Source of the DNA: Hymenobacter gelipurpurascens
GTDB taxonomy: Bacteria > Bacteroidota > Bacteroidia > Cytophagales > Hymenobacteraceae
DNA length: 64,000 nt
Reading direction: 5' to 3'
Assembly (NCBI RefSeq): GCF_900187375.1
Contig: NZ_FYEW01000004.1
Span: 186,001-250,000 of the forward strand
Shown: positions 54,699 to 62,827 of the stretch, piece by piece
How the letters are laid out: each line of letters opens with the position of its first letter
Position numbering within the stretch: the first letter of the stretch is position 1
The notes under the pieces: generated by a model
The model's input: only the letters and a program-made list of their open reading frames with translations
Told to the model about the DNA's origin: nothing
The model's database searches: none
Translations under genes and position numbers: made by a program

Positions 54699-55667
54699 AT
54701 GAAAAGAGCTTTAACGTTGCTGTTGCTCCCGCTGCTGCTAGCCGCCGCGCCCCTTCGGGCCCAGCAGCAGGCGCAGTACAGCCAGTACATGAACAATAAC
54801 TACATCCTGAACCCGGGCACCACGGGCGTGGAGGATTACATCGACGCCAAGCTCAGCTACCGCACCCAATGGACTGGCCTGGAGGGGGCGCCCAAAACCT
54901 ACTACGCCAGCATCAGCTCCTCCTTGGGCAAGTGGCGCACCACCAGCAAGCGCACCCTGCGCGACCGGCGCCGGCCGTTTCACGCGTTGGGGGCCCTCAT
55001 GTACAAGGACGAAACCGGCCCCACCAGCCGCACCGCGGCTTACGTATCCTACGCGTACAACCTGGTGCTGAGGCCCAACTTAAGAGCAGCCCTGGGGGTG
55101 TCGGCGGGTATGCAGCAGTTTGCCGTGGATGGTAATAAGCTGCAGTTTTTTGATCCCACTACCGTGGCGGCCAGTGATGCCTCTCTGGTGCCGGATGCTT
55201 CCGTAGGGCTGTGGGTGTACAGCTCGGATTTCTACGTGGGGGTGTCGGGGGCGCAGCTGCTGGGCAACAAGCTCGATTTCTCCTACGGGCCCACCTCCCT
55301 GGGCGCGGGCGCCGGCAACTACCTGCGGCGCCACTACTTCGCTACCGCCGGGGTGCGGGTGCCGCTCAGTGATGACTGGTCGCTGGTGCCGTCGGTGCTG
55401 GTGAAAGCCGTGAAGCCGGCGCCGCTTTCCGTCGACCTCAATGCCAAGCTCAAGTACCAGGACCTGCTGTGGGTCGGCGTGTCCTGGCGCGCCTTCGATT
55501 CCTTCGTCACGATGGTAGGCCTCAGCTACGAGCAGTTCACGCTGGGCTATTCCTACGATGCGGGCCTTTCCGAGCTAGCTGGCTACCATGGGGGCAGCCA
55601 CGAGGTGCTGCTGGGTCTGCGCCTGAAGAAAAAAGCTCAGGTGGTGTGCACCAACCGGTTCTGGTAG
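54699..55667 (+). CDS. PorP/SprF-family type IX secretion outer membrane protein
   Basis: This is an outer-membrane beta-barrel of the PorP/SprF family, 322 residues, with a signal peptide (APLRAQQ). The N-terminus QYSQYMNNNYILNPGTTGVE and the LSYRTQWTGLEGAPKTYYAS strand are family hallmarks. Members commonly sit next to large proteins with a gliding-motility C-terminal domain and help export or attach them. It begins 76 bases after the Ig-repeat gene, so the pair is likely functional. A GGCCTAG variant lies in the gap. Confidence 0.93.
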   Translation: MKRALTLLLLPLLLAAAPLRAQQQAQYSQYMNNNYILNPGTTGVEDYIDAKLSYRTQWTGLEGAPKTYYASISSSLGKWRTTSKRTLRDRRRPFHALGALMYKDETGPTSRTAAYVSYAYNLVLRPNLRAALGVSAGMQQFAVDGNKLQFFDPTTVAASDASLVPDASVGLWVYSSDFYVGVSGAQLLGNKLDFSYGPTSLGAGAGNYLRRHYFATAGVRVPLSDDWSLVPSVLVKAVKPAPLSVDLNAKLKYQDLLWVGVSWRAFDSFVTMVGLSYEQFTLGYSYDAGLSELAGYHGGSHEVLLGLRLKKKAQVVCTNRFW

Positions 55668-55734
55668 GCCTGCTCTGAGTAGCTCTAGAAGTGGCCTAGG
55701 AAAACGCAGCCAACGTACGCGGCCGGATATAACC

Positions 55735-56463
55735 CTACACTAACTCAGCCAAAGCCGCCAGGCCCGCCGCCGTACCGGCCCCGACAAGCGTGTTCAGGAA
55801 ATTGACAGCATTATTGGAGAGTACATGCCGCCGCTCCAGCGTGGCTCCGAGCAGCGAATCGGCCAGGTTACCCGCCGTGCCGCCCACCAATAGCCACCAG
55901 AAGGCCGGGCTCCAGCCTGCGGCAGTACAGTAGGCGCCCGCCACTACAGCGCTGCCCGCCAGGCCTAGCAGGGTGCCCTCCAGACTAACGACTCCGTTCA
56001 GGCCCCGCTCATCGGGGCGCCCGGTAAGAATGTTGTAGTACCGGCGGCCGTAAATGTTGCCCAATTCCGAGGATAAGGTGTCGGCGGTGGCGGCGGCAAA
56101 GCTGCCGGCCAGCATCAGCTGGGCCAGCGGGGCATACGCGGGCCACTGCCAGCCTATAAATCCCAGCGCTCCGGCCACGCCCGCATTGGCCAGCACCTGC
56201 CCGGCCGTACGGCGCCCCTTGTTGGCTTCCGCCAGCCCGAGGCGCCGCTTGTCCCGTACTTTCCAGGCGGAGGCCGCCGAGCCCAGTCCAAAAAACAAAG
56301 CCAATAGGCCTACCCCCATAAAGCCGCTTCCCAGGAAGATAAGCAGGCCCAGTAGGCCACCGGTCGAGACTCCGGCAGTGGTAAGCTTGCCGGCCCGCGC
56401 ACTGTAGGCCATGCCCAGAGAGAGCAGAAGTAAAACCAGGGCGAGGCGAAGCGGAAAAGTCAT
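55735..56463 (-). CDS. DUF92-family integral membrane protein
   Basis: This is a polytopic membrane protein of 242 residues with about six hydrophobic helices. The GLxxGxxxLxxxG-type start, the ATADTLSSELGNIYGRRYYNILTGR segment (given in part) and NLADSLLGATLERR are typical of DUF92. Some plant and bacterial members act in lipid or prenyl metabolism as phosphate kinases (VTE6 type phytyl-phosphate kinase), so a similar role is conceivable but not shown. The ATG at 56463 is chosen; the frame extends to 56565 without conservation. Confidence 0.85.
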   Translation of the reverse strand: MTFPLRLALVLLLLSLGMAYSARAGKLTTAGVSTGGLLGLLIFLGSGFMGVGLLALFFGLGSAASAWKVRDKRRLGLAEANKGRRTAGQVLANAGVAGALGFIGWQWPAYAPLAQLMLAGSFAAATADTLSSELGNIYGRRYYNILTGRPDERGLNGVVSLEGTLLGLAGSAVVAGAYCTAAGWSPAFWWLLVGGTAGNLADSLLGATLERRHVLSNNAVNFLNTLVGAGTAAGLAALAELV

Positions 56464-56677
56464 CGGGGTAAAGGTAGTCCGTTGCCGTTCAGTCAAAATA
56501 CTTGCCCGGGCAAGGATGCTTCCTTGACTTGTTTTTGCTGCCGAACCAGTCTTATTCCGATTCATATGCGAGGGAGTCGCAAACGCTTCTCCATGCGTCC
56601 CGGGTAGCAGAGGGACCAGTAGAATCCGTTATTTTACAGGTTGAACCCAAGCCCTTCGGCCATTGCCTGCCTTGCTT

Positions 56678-57037
56678 ATGAAAGACCTGCTGCCCCCCGG
56701 TATTCCATTTCACTTCGAGGGGCGCCTCTGGCTGCAAGGGCCCCAAGACCGGTTTATGGGCATCGGGCGGCTGGAGCTGTTGGGGCACATTGCGGCCCTG
56801 GGCTCCATTTCCAAAGCAGCGCAGGCCATGAACATGTCCTACAAAAGAGCCTGGGACCTGGTCAGCTCCATGAATGCTCAAGCCCGCAACCCGCTGGTAA
56901 GCACCCAGACCGGGGGCTCCCACGGGGGAGGCGCCATTCTTACCCCGGCAGGCCAGCAGGCTCTGGCCGAATTTCAGGCCGTGCAAGACCGGTTCGCGCA
57001 GTTTATGGCCGACGAAACCGCGCGGCTTCATTCCTAG
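56678..57037 (+). CDS. ModE-type N-terminal winged-helix regulator
   Basis: This is a 119-residue DNA-binding protein equal to the N-terminal domain of ModE, without the molybdate-binding MOP domains. GIGRLELLGHIAALGSISKA, then AAQAMNMSYKRAWDLVSSMN, form the LysR/ModE-type winged helix, followed by the GGSHGGGAILTPAGQQAL wing. Full ModE senses molybdate through a second domain, so this short form may sense metal otherwise or be constitutive. It lies directly upstream of a TonB-dependent receptor gene with an operator-like inverted repeat between them. Confidence 0.88.
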   Translation: MKDLLPPGIPFHFEGRLWLQGPQDRFMGIGRLELLGHIAALGSISKAAQAMNMSYKRAWDLVSSMNAQARNPLVSTQTGGSHGGGAILTPAGQQALAEFQAVQDRFAQFMADETARLHS

Positions 57038-57072
57038 CAATAGCCAAACGATAAAAACATTTGCCTGTGCCA

Positions 57073-57098
57073 ATCGTTATGTTTGGCAAAATATAACC
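57073..57098. promoter_or_regulatory. Candidate ModE-like operator between the regulator and the TonB receptor
   Basis: ATCGTTATGTTT, a two-base gap, then AAAATATAACC form an imperfect inverted repeat (9 of 12 positions) resembling the ModE box half-sites CGNTATAT and its complement. It lies 66-91 bases before the receptor start. The match is by eye only. Confidence 0.4.
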
Positions 57099-57163
57099 CT
57101 GCAGCGCCTACGTATACAACTACCCTTTCAGCTCCGGGCCTCCCGGACCGAAACCGTTTCCCG

Positions 57164-59839
57164 ATGAAGAAAACACCCCGCGCCTTCCGGGCTGTGGCAA
57201 TGAGTGCCACGGCTGTCGTCGGCCTGGCGGGCCCGGCCCTGGCGCAAACCGGCACGGGCCGGCGACAGCAGCCCCCCGCCGACACGTTGCGCTCGGGCCT
57301 GACGGAGGTAGTGGTTTCGGCCTCGCGGGTGGAGGAAAGCTTTCTGCAGTCGCCGGTAACGGTGGAGAAGCTCAACGCCCGCGCCATTCGCCTGACTCCT
57401 GCCCCATCGTTTTTTGACGCCATTGAGCACGTCAAGGGCGTGCAGGTGATTTCGCCGAGCCTGGGCTTTCGGGTGATTAATGCCCGCGGATTCACGAATA
57501 CCACCAACGTCCGGTTTGCCCAGCTCGTGGATGGGGTCGACAACCAGGCCCCCCACATCGGCGGGCCCATCGGCAATGTGCTGGGCCCAAGCGACCTGGA
57601 TATTGCCGGCGTAGAAATTGTGCCCGGCACCGCGGCCGCACTCTACGGGTTGAACGCCATCAATGGCCTGGCGAATTTCACCACCCGCAGCCCATTTCTA
57701 TCGGAGGGCGTAAGTCTGCGCCAGCAAACGGGCGTCAACCACCTCAACGACTCAAACATCGAACCCCGGAGGAGCGGGCCCCCAACCGCGCAGCCTTACT
57801 CGGAAACCAGTGTGCGCTACGCGAAAGTGCTGGTGGCTGACAAGCTGGCCGTCAAGGTGAACGGTACGTATTTACGGGCCTACGATTGGGTGGCCAACGA
57901 CCAAACTGACCTCAACCCCCGGGGCAATAGCACGACTGGCCTGGTGGGCCCCCTGAATCCGGCCGCCGACCCCGTAAACCGCTACGGCAACGAATCATCC
58001 AACCGCAGCACGCTTACGCTAGGCGGCAAGCAGTATGCCGTGGCCCGCACGGGCTATGACGAGCGCGACCTGGTGGATTACACCATCCGCCTGCTCAAGG
58101 CCGATGCCGCCGTGCACTACCGCTTCCGGCCGGGGGTGGAACTGGCTTACACCTACCGCGTGGCGGGCTTCGACAACGTGTACCAGCGCTCCAACCGCTT
58201 CCGTCTGCAAAATTACCGCCTGCAGCAGCACGCCCTGACCCTGACCACGCCCGTGGTGCAGGCGCGGGCCTACCTCACGGCCGAGAACACCGGCCAGAGT
58301 TACAACCTGCGCTCGATGGGAGAAAACCTGGACCGGAGCTTTAAGCCCGATGCGCAGTGGTACACCGACTTCACCTCGGCCTGGAACGCATCTGCTTCCG
58401 CCGGCCAAAACCCTGCTCAGGCCTTGGCCAGTGCCCGCACGGCCGCCGATGCCGGCCGATTAGTGCCCGGCACCGAGGCCTACAACCAGCGGCTGAGCAA
58501 GCTGCAGGACATCAACAACTGGGACCAGGGCGCGGCTCTGCGCGTGCGGGCCAGCCTGGTGCACGGGGAGGCGCAGGTAAACCTGGCCGAGCTGCTTCGG
58601 CGCGGCGGCCACCCCCTGCCCGCGGGACTCAGCCTGCTCACCGGCCTCGACCACCGCACCTACCTCGTGGTGCCCGATGGCAACTATTTCATCAACCCCG
58701 CACAGGGTCAGGACCCACTGCAAGACAACCTTACCTATTCCAAAACGGGAGGCTTTGTGCAGGCCGGTGGGCGCTTATGGCAGGAAAAGCTACGCCTGAC
58801 CGCCACGCTGCGCGTGGATAAGAACGACTACTTCGGCGCCAAACTCAACCCCCGCTTCACGGCAGTTTACTCGCCTACCCCGCGCCAGAACTTCCGCCTG
58901 AGCTACCAAAGCGGCTACCGTTTCCCGAGCTTGTTTGAGGGGTTTTCTAACGTGAACAGCGGGCAGGTGAAGCGCATTGGCGGGCTGCGGGTAATGTCGG
59001 ACGGGGTGTTTGAAAACAGCTACCTGCGCAGCAGCATTGATGCCTTTAACGCGGCCGTTACGGCCAGCGTGAATGCCAACACTTCGACCCAAAGCACGGC
59101 GCAGAAGCGGCAGGCAGCTATTCGGGCCAACCAAGGTCAGCTCGTCAGGAATCCCTATACCTACCTCCGGCCCGAGCATATTCAGTCCCTGGAAGTGGGC
59201 TACAAATCGGCCCTCGGGACGGCGGGCCGCCTGCTGATGGACGTTGATTTCTACTACAACGCCTACCGCGACTTCATTGCCCAGGTAGAGGCCTACGTGC
59301 CCCTCTCCACGGATGGCGCCGCCCTACCCGCCGGCACGGACCTGAACACCGTGGCCACAACCCTCAACGCGCGTGCCGGGCAGGCCCGCTACCGGCTCTG
59401 GACCAATTCGCAGAGCCAGGTAACCAACCTGGGCGGCTCCGCGGGCCTACGCTACGATGCGGGGCACGACTACCAGGCCGGCATCAATGCAACGTACACG
59501 CGCCTGAACCGCACCGAGAATGGGGACGGACTGGAAGACGGCTTCAACACCCCACGCTGGGCCTACAACCTGAGCCTGGGCAACGAGAATGTCTGGCACC
59601 ACTTCGGCTTCGGCCTGAACTTCCGCCACCAGGTCAGCTACTTCTCCCAGACCTTTCTGGTCAGTGGCGACGTACCGGCCTACAGCACGCTGGATGCCCA
59701 GCTAAGCTGCCAAATCCCCGCTGCCCAGGTGCGCCTGAAGATGGGCGCCAGCAATGTGCTCAACCGGTACTACGTGTCCTACCTGGGCGGCCCAAGCGTG
59801 GGCGGTCTGTATTATCTGACGGTGACCTATGGCCTGTAG
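57164..59839 (+). CDS. TonB-dependent outer membrane receptor
   Basis: This is a ligand-gated outer-membrane transporter of 891 residues. The start at 57164 is followed by a signal peptide (GLAGPALAQ). A TonB-box-like EVVVSASRVEES leads to a plug (VKGVQVISPSLGFRVINARGF, VEIVPGTAAALYG) and a barrel ending TVTYGL. There is no carboxypeptidase-regulatory domain and no SusD partner, so it is a siderophore/metal-type rather than glycan receptor. With a ModE-like regulator upstream and a copper ATPase downstream, molybdate, tungstate or copper are candidates; nothing in the barrel decides. Confidence 0.9.
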   Translation: MKKTPRAFRAVAMSATAVVGLAGPALAQTGTGRRQQPPADTLRSGLTEVVVSASRVEESFLQSPVTVEKLNARAIRLTPAPSFFDAIEHVKGVQVISPSLGFRVINARGFTNTTNVRFAQLVDGVDNQAPHIGGPIGNVLGPSDLDIAGVEIVPGTAAALYGLNAINGLANFTTRSPFLSEGVSLRQQTGVNHLNDSNIEPRRSGPPTAQPYSETSVRYAKVLVADKLAVKVNGTYLRAYDWVANDQTDLNPRGNSTTGLVGPLNPAADPVNRYGNESSNRSTLTLGGKQYAVARTGYDERDLVDYTIRLLKADAAVHYRFRPGVELAYTYRVAGFDNVYQRSNRFRLQNYRLQQHALTLTTPVVQARAYLTAENTGQSYNLRSMGENLDRSFKPDAQWYTDFTSAWNASASAGQNPAQALASARTAADAGRLVPGTEAYNQRLSKLQDINNWDQGAALRVRASLVHGEAQVNLAELLRRGGHPLPAGLSLLTGLDHRTYLVVPDGNYFINPAQGQDPLQDNLTYSKTGGFVQAGGRLWQEKLRLTATLRVDKNDYFGAKLNPRFTAVYSPTPRQNFRLSYQSGYRFPSLFEGFSNVNSGQVKRIGGLRVMSDGVFENSYLRSSIDAFNAAVTASVNANTSTQSTAQKRQAAIRANQGQLVRNPYTYLRPEHIQSLEVGYKSALGTAGRLLMDVDFYYNAYRDFIAQVEAYVPLSTDGAALPAGTDLNTVATTLNARAGQARYRLWTNSQSQVTNLGGSAGLRYDAGHDYQAGINATYTRLNRTENGDGLEDGFNTPRWAYNLSLGNENVWHHFGFGLNFRHQVSYFSQTFLVSGDVPAYSTLDAQLSCQIPAAQVRLKMGASNVLNRYYVSYLGGPSVGGLYYLTVTYGL

Positions 59840-60056
59840 AGGCACAAAGGCACGGCTTACGCCAAAGTAACCGAAGAGTAAATGCTGCCGAGAGACCAAG
59901 GCCTAGCAGAGGGCTGAGGGGTAAATCATGCATGATTTCGGAAGGATTTCGTACCAAGTCGGGGCCGGTTCGGTGTTTCCTTTGCATAGGGAAAATGCTA
60001 GGCCTGTCTGGGGGCTCCCATCTGGCCTAGCCGCGCGATTACCTCCCTCTTATGCT

Positions 60057-62330
60057 ATGGAACCAACCACTAAAACCGAAACCCTCGACATTGAAGGCAT
60101 GACGTGCGCATCGTGCGCATCCTTCGTCGAAAAGTCCTTGTCCCGCACGCCGGGCGTGCAGCGGGCCGTGGTCAATTTCGCCACCGAAAAAGCTACCATC
60201 GAGTACGAGCCCGCCCAGGCCTCCCCGGCCAGCCTCAAAGCGGCGGTCATCGGCGCCGGCTACGGCGTCATGGAGCGGGCCCCCGACACGAGTGCGGCGG
60301 ACCGGCAGGCGGAAATCGACGAGCAGAAAGCCAGGGCCTACGACAAGCTCAAGCGCCGCTTCTGGGTGGCGGCCGGGCTGGCCGCGCTCATTATGCCCCT
60401 GAGCATGCTCATGCTCTGGCCCGCGATGATGCAGCGCGTCAACATGCAGGGGCTGAACTACGGCCTGCTGGTGCTCACGCTGCCGGTAGTGGCCTACAGC
60501 GGCCGGGAGTTCTACTCTTCGGCCTGGAACGGCTTCAAGCACCGGGCCGCCAACATGGACACCCTTATTACCGTGGGCACGGGGGCGGCGTTTCTTTACA
60601 GCGTGGCCGCGACAGTGGTACCGGGCTGGTTTATGCGCCAGGGTATTATGCCGGAGGTCTACTACGACACGACGGCCACCATCATCGCCCTGATTCTGCT
60701 GGGCAAGGTGCTGGAGCTGCGCGCCAAAACGCAGACCTCCGCCGCCATCAAGGCCCTGATGGGCCTGCAGGCCAAAACCGCCCGCGTGGTGCGCCCCGGC
60801 GGCCAGGAAGTGGACGTGCCCATTGAGCAGGTGCAGCTCGGCGACGTGGTGGTGGTGCGCCCCGGCGAGAAGGTGGCGACGGATGGCGTTATCGAGGAAG
60901 GCCACTCGGCCGTGGATGAGGCCATGCTCACGGGTGAAAGTTTGCCGGTCGAGAAGAAGGCCGGCGACCCGGTCTTTGGGGCCACCCTGAATAAAACCGG
61001 CTCCTTCCGCTTCCGCGTGACCAAGGTGGGGGCTGATACCATGCTCTCCCAGATTGTCAAGCTGGTGGAGGACGCCCAGGGCAGCCGCGCCCCCATTCAG
61101 CGGCTCGCTGATAAGGTCAGTGCCATCTTTGTGCCCACGGTGGTGGTCATTGCCCTGCTCACCTTCGTGCTCTGGTTTGACCTGGCCCCCGTGGAAAGCC
61201 GCCTGCCGCTGGCGTTGGTCAACTTCGTGGCCGTGCTCATCATCGCCTGCCCCTGCGCCCTGGGGCTGGCCACGCCCACGGCCATCATGGTCAGCACCGG
61301 CAAGGGCGCCGAGCACGGCGTGCTGATCCGCAACGCCGAGGCCCTGGAAAAGGCGGGCCAGGTGAATACCGTGCTGCTCGACAAAACCGGTACCATCACC
61401 CGCGGGGAGCCCGCCGTGACGGACTTTGTGCCGGCCCCGGGCCAGGACGCCGGCTCGCTCCTGCAGCTGGTGGCTGCCGTGGAGCGGCAATCGGAGCACC
61501 CCCTGGCCGAAGCCGTGGTGCGCTACGCCGAGGCCCAGGGCGCCGCCGCGTTTTCCGCTACCGGCTTTCGGGCCCTGGAGGGCAAGGGAGCGGAGGCAGT
61601 CGTGAACGGGCAGGCTGTGCTCATCGGCAACTTCCGCCTGCTCGAGGAGGCCGGCATCAGCCTTTCCCCGGCCGTGCGCCGGCAGGCCGATGAGCTGCTG
61701 GCCCAGGCCAAAACCGTGCTCTACATTGCCGTGGCAGGGCAGGTGGCGGGCCTGCTCGGGGTGGCCGACACCGTGCGGGATACTTCGGCCGCCGCCATCA
61801 AGCGGCTGCAGGCCATGGGCATGGAGGTGGTGATGATGACCGGCGACAACCCCGAGACGGCCGCCCAGGTGGCGGGCCAGGTCGGCATCACGCGCTACTT
61901 CGCCGAGGTGCTGCCCAGCGGTAAGGCCGGCAAGGTGAAGGAGCTGCAGGCCGAGGGCCGCATCGTGGCCATGGTGGGCGACGGCATCAACGACGCGCCC
62001 GCCCTGGCCCAGGCCGACATTGGCCTGGCCATGGGCGGCGGCACCGACGTAGCCATGGAAGCGGCCGGCATCACGCTCATGCGCTCCGACCTGCACGGCG
62101 TGGTCACGGCCATTGAGCTTTCCCGTCAGACCATCCGCACCATCCGCCAGAATTTGTTTTTCGCCTTTATCTACAACACCCTGGGCATACCCGTGGCGGC
62201 CGGGCTGCTGTACCCTTTCCTGGGCATCACCCTCTCCCCCATGCTGGCCGCGGGGGCCATGGCCCTGAGCTCGGTGTCGGTGCTGACCAACTCGCTGCGC
62301 CTGCGCGCCTTCTCCCCCGCTAAACCCTAA
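60057..62330 (+). CDS. copA: Cu(I)-exporting P-type ATPase
   Basis: This is an inner-membrane P1B-1-type ATPase of 757 residues that pumps Cu(I) out of the cytoplasm. The N-terminal heavy-metal domain has GMTCASC (Cys17, Cys20). Eight membrane helices surround the CPC motif (Cys398-Pro-Cys400 in [15 protein letters not shown]), TGES is in the actuator domain, DKTGT with Asp442 is phosphorylated, SEHPLAE and [16 protein letters not shown] bind nucleotide and magnesium. The ATG at 60057 is used because the metal-binding domain follows; an earlier start at 59928 adds no domain. A cupredoxin gene starts four bases downstream. Confidence 0.95.
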   Translation: MEPTTKTETLDIEGMTCASCASFVEKSLSRTPGVQRAVVNFATEKATIEYEPAQASPASLKAAVIGAGYGVMERAPDTSAADRQAEIDEQKARAYDKLKRRFWVAAGLAALIMPLSMLMLWPAMMQRVNMQGLNYGLLVLTLPVVAYSGREFYSSAWNGFKHRAANMDTLITVGTGAAFLYSVAATVVPGWFMRQGIMPEVYYDTTATIIALILLGKVLELRAKTQTSAAIKALMGLQAKTARVVRPGGQEVDVPIEQVQLGDVVVVRPGEKVATDGVIEEGHSAVDEAMLTGESLPVEKKAGDPVFGATLNKTGSFRFRVTKVGADTMLSQIVKLVEDAQGSRAPIQRLADKVSAIFVPTVVVIALLTFVLWFDLAPVESRLPLALVNFVAVLIIACPCALGLATPTAIMVSTGKGAEHGVLIRNAEALEKAGQVNTVLLDKTGTITRGEPAVTDFVPAPGQDAGSLLQLVAAVERQSEHPLAEAVVRYAEAQGAAAFSATGFRALEGKGAEAVVNGQAVLIGNFRLLEEAGISLSPAVRRQADELLAQAKTVLYIAVAGQVAGLLGVADTVRDTSAAAIKRLQAMGMEVVMMTGDNPETAAQVAGQVGITRYFAEVLPSGKAGKVKELQAEGRIVAMVGDGINDAPALAQADIGLAMGGGTDVAMEAAGITLMRSDLHGVVTAIELSRQTIRTIRQNLFFAFIYNTLGIPVAAGLLYPFLGITLSPMLAAGAMALSSVSVLTNSLRLRAFSPAKP

Positions 62331-62334
62331 CGCC

Positions 62335-62712
62335 ATGGATACCGCCGAAATCATTGTGACCCTCACGGGCCTGGGCCTGGCGGCCTTCGTCATCTGGTAC
62401 TTCTTTTTCTCGGCCCGGCAGACTGCCAGCGCCGTGTCCTCCTCAAGTGGGGTGCAGCAGGTCGATATCACCGTCAAGGGGGGCTACTCGCCTGACGTGA
62501 TTGAGGTGGAGCGCGGCAAGCCCGTGCAGCTGAGCTTCTACCGCGACGAGGAAAACACCTGCTCCGAGGAGCTGCTCCTGCCCGACTTTAGCATCCGCCG
62601 CGACCTGCCCGCTTTCAAAACCACCCTGGTAGAGCTGCTGCCCCAGCAGGCGGGCACGTTTACCTTCACCTGCGGCATGGGTATGCTGCGCGGCAGCCTC
62701 GTGGTAAAGTAG
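62335..62712 (+). CDS. Membrane-anchored cupredoxin-domain protein
   Basis: This is a 125-residue protein with an N-terminal membrane anchor (TLTGLGLAAFVIWYFFF) and a periplasmic cupredoxin fold. Candidate copper ligands are Cys76 in ENTCSEE, and Cys113, Met115 or Met117 in TCGMGM, together with the surface LLPDF segment. It starts four bases after copA, so it is cotranscribed and likely receives exported copper. A strong hairpin ends the unit. Confidence 0.9.
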   Translation: MDTAEIIVTLTGLGLAAFVIWYFFFSARQTASAVSSSSGVQQVDITVKGGYSPDVIEVERGKPVQLSFYRDEENTCSEELLLPDFSIRRDLPAFKTTLVELLPQQAGTFTFTCGMGMLRGSLVVK

Positions 62713-62769
62713 GCCCTAGGCCAGTCGGCGCGGCATTCCGTAGGCCACTAGTTCATCGCCTCCAAAGAA

Positions 62770-62805
62770 AAACGCCTGCCGGCTCCCAGGAGCCGGCAGG
62801 CGTTT
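62770..62805. terminator. Bidirectional terminator between cupredoxin and prolyl oligopeptidase genes
   Basis: A 17-bp inverted repeat (62770-62786 with 62789-62805), flanked by an A-run and ending in TTT, lies between the two convergent genes. The nominal loop is 2 nt; the real loop is probably 4-6 nt. Confidence 0.85.
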
Positions 62806-62827
62806 GCCATGTTAAGCCCGAAGTGGG

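Noticed and set aside
60039-62477. Very long minus-strand frame opposite copA
   Set aside because: His/Gly/Ala-rich antisense shadow of a GC-rich gene with a clear sense-strand product.
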